From: 2-12-FULL-65-11 sp049679965
GTDB taxonomy: Bacteria > Acidobacteriota > Vicinamibacteria > Vicinamibacterales > CAVVIG01
Assembly: GCA_049679965.1 (NCBI GenBank)
Contig: JBAUGX010000134.1
Span: forward strand, 1-7,287
Direction of reading: 5' to 3'
DNA: 7,287 bases
Below are positions 6,131-7,287 of this stretch, piece by piece; position 1 is the stretch's first letter, and the number at the start of each line of letters is the position of its first letter. Position numbers and translations under genes: made by a program. Below the pieces are notes generated by a model. That model was not told the DNA's origin, did not search any database, and was given only the letters and a program-made list of their open reading frames with translations.

Positions 6131-6634
6131 ATGAAGGCGGCGCGAAATACACTACTGGCCCTCTGTTTATTGACCATTTTCGCCAATTGGGCGTCCGCGC
6201 AGACAACCCAGACCGCGGCCCCGCAGACCTTCAACGAGAGGGTGTTCGCCGTCGTGCCGGTCGGCCGCTTCCCCGCAGATCCGCGAGCCTTTGCGGGCCT
6301 CACCCCCCGTGACCAGCATGACGTGCTCGCGTGCCGGGACGTGTTGATGGAACTTCTCAAGAACCTGCAAACAGGCGGCGACGGCTTGCGGTATCTGGCT
6401 CGTGATTTCGCGAGTCAATTCAAAACGACGGCCGACGTGCTGGCAAGCCTGGCGGCGCCGGAGACGTCTCTGCTGGCGGCCGGCATTTCGGGCTTCGACT
6501 TCGTCGACGATCGTACCGGCATCGAGCTCCGGTTCTTCATGGTGGTCTTTTCGGAGGGCAAGACGGCCGTGTCGGAGGTGGCGGCCGTCCTCAGGAAAAC
6601 CGGATCTCAGTGGCGAGTCGCCGGATTCGATTAG
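6131..6634 (+). CDS. small exported protein of unknown function
   Basis: I do not recognise this 167-residue protein. It starts with a clear Sec signal peptide: basic start MKAAR, a hydrophobic core (about 7-18) and a signal peptidase I site ASA|QT after residue 23, so the mature chain of about 144 residues is probably periplasmic or secreted. There is no lipobox at the cleavage site and no second membrane segment. The only cysteine in the mature part is in LACRDVL. The C-terminal half alternates helix-like segments with strand-like ones (GIELRFFMVVF, AVSEVAAVLRKTGSQWRVAGF). The closing pattern of strands ending in W-R-V-A-G-F resembles NTF2-like or SnoaL-like folds, but this is only an impression. 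The start is supported by GGAG seven bases upstream. The gene converges on the HEAT-repeat gene with a 20-bp gap. It is probably a real gene; its function is unknown. Confidence 0.8.
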   Translation: MKAARNTLLALCLLTIFANWASAQTTQTAAPQTFNERVFAVVPVGRFPADPRAFAGLTPRDQHDVLACRDVLMELLKNLQTGGDGLRYLARDFASQFKTTADVLASLAAPETSLLAAGISGFDFVDDRTGIELRFFMVVFSEGKTAVSEVAAVLRKTGSQWRVAGFD

Positions 6635-6654
6635 CTTCCCGCCGCACCACGTCG

Positions 6655-7287
6655 CTAGACAATCTCGGCAAGGGCCTCCGGCCAGCGTTTCTCAATCTTC
6701 TTCATCGTCGCGTGGCGTCGAGTGACGCGGCAGCGCTTCGCGATGGCGCGAAAGCTGCTGGCCAGGTGCTGTTGCCACCAGTCGCGCCGAGTGTGGCCCG
6801 CGCGCATCGACCGCGCGTAAGCGGCCGCGAGTCCTTCCAGGCACGACGCGTCGCCAATCGTCGAGAGGGCGGCCAGAAACTCCACCGGAAGCGGCGCCGA
6901 CGCCGCTTCGATCGACTCACGCAGGTCGTACACGGCGATCCGGCTGCCGCGGCCGGCCAGGGCGACGTGCACCGCGCCGCGGGCCCTGGTCCACTCGGCT
7001 CGTCGCGCGCCCTGCTCTGAGGCCTCGCGCTCGCGGATCCGCTCGATGACGCGCAGCAATTGCGCGAGCGGGACCCTCTCGTCCGCCAGCGTTACGGCTC
7101 GCCGCAGGTCCGAGGGATCCCCGGGAAGGGTGCTGTCGGCGGCGCGACTCACCTCGGCGGCCGGATCGAATGTCGCGTCGCGCTCAACGGACGCGGCCAG
7201 CCCAGCCGCCCGGCGAACGCGGTCGCTGGGGTCGTTCTTGAGCGCCTGGAAGAGCGGGGCGGCCGTCGCGGGCTTCAGGTCGCCGAG
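6655..7287 (-). CDS. HEAT-repeat protein, C-terminal part (5'-truncated by window edge)
   Basis: The frame stays open to the right edge, giving 210 residues of a longer protein. I translated the part upstream of the GTG at 7152. It contains a typical HEAT-like unit (LGDLKPATAAPLFQALKNDP, then SDRVRRAAGLAASV), in which two helices are joined by a turn and a VR-xAA pattern follows. A second weaker unit is FLAALSTIGDASCLEGLAAAYARS. The C-terminal tail is rich in Arg and Lys (KRCRVTRRHATMKKIEKRWP). HEAT proteins are alpha-solenoid scaffolds that bind other proteins. Nothing here shows an enzyme domain. Because the unit before the GTG is clearly part of the fold, that GTG is taken as internal. The partner and true length are not visible. 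The stop at 6655-6657 faces the exported protein gene. Confidence 0.8.
   Translation of the reverse strand, partial: LGDLKPATAAPLFQALKNDPSDRVRRAAGLAASVERDATFDPAAEVSRAADSTLPGDPSDLRRAVTLADERVPLAQLLRVIERIREREASEQGARRAEWTRARGAVHVALAGRGSRIAVYDLRESIEAASAPLPVEFLAALSTIGDASCLEGLAAAYARSMRAGHTRRDWWQQHLASSFRAIAKRCRVTRRHATMKKIEKRWPEALAEIV

Noticed and set aside
6655..7152. Complete short gene starting at the GTG at 7152
   Set aside because: The frame continues upstream to the window edge and encodes a good HEAT-like repeat before that GTG, so the gene is better read as truncated.

Overview
The window is GC-rich chromosomal DNA (my visual impression is about two thirds G+C) from a bacterium. It holds mostly housekeeping genes and no rRNA, tRNA, transposase, phage gene or CRISPR array that I can see. 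The eukaryote/archaeal-type prolyl-tRNA synthetase, the HEAT-repeat protein, the sigma-54 activator and the short-period tandem repeats between genes would fit an Acidobacteriota (for example Vicinamibacteria-like) or similar soil or sediment lineage. That assignment is tentative, because no rRNA or other phylogenetic marker could be searched.

Layout from left to right. (1) The C-terminal part of a sigma-54-dependent activator (AAA+ and Fis-type HTH), cut by the left edge, on +. (2) A short class I SAM methyltransferase with CmoB/DUF1698-like motifs, on +. (3) An 86-bp inverted pair of degenerate octamer arrays, lying between two convergent genes. (4) aroB on -, encoding 3-dehydroquinate synthase (shikimate pathway). 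(5) A 107-bp divergent intergenic region with a heptamer array and a 16-bp perfect palindrome. (6) nadB on + (L-aspartate oxidase, de novo NAD synthesis), overlapping by 17 nt (7) proS on + (prolyl-tRNA synthetase, eukaryote/archaeal type). (8) A 132-bp spacer ending in a heptamer array that supplies the ribosome binding site of (9) a small exported protein of unknown function on +. (10) The C-terminal part of a HEAT-repeat protein on -, cut by the right edge.

NadB and ProS are probably translated from one transcript. AroB and NadB are transcribed divergently from a shared short region. No functional pathway links all the genes. Apart from the repeats, the window looks like ordinary core metabolism.

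The most distinctive signal is four separate short-period (7 or 8 bp) degenerate tandem arrays of different sequence. One lies in frame inside the interdomain linker of nadB, one overlaps a ribosome binding site, one sits in a divergent promoter region, and one forms a large inverted structure between convergent genes. I see no convincing evidence of a new defence or biosynthetic system.
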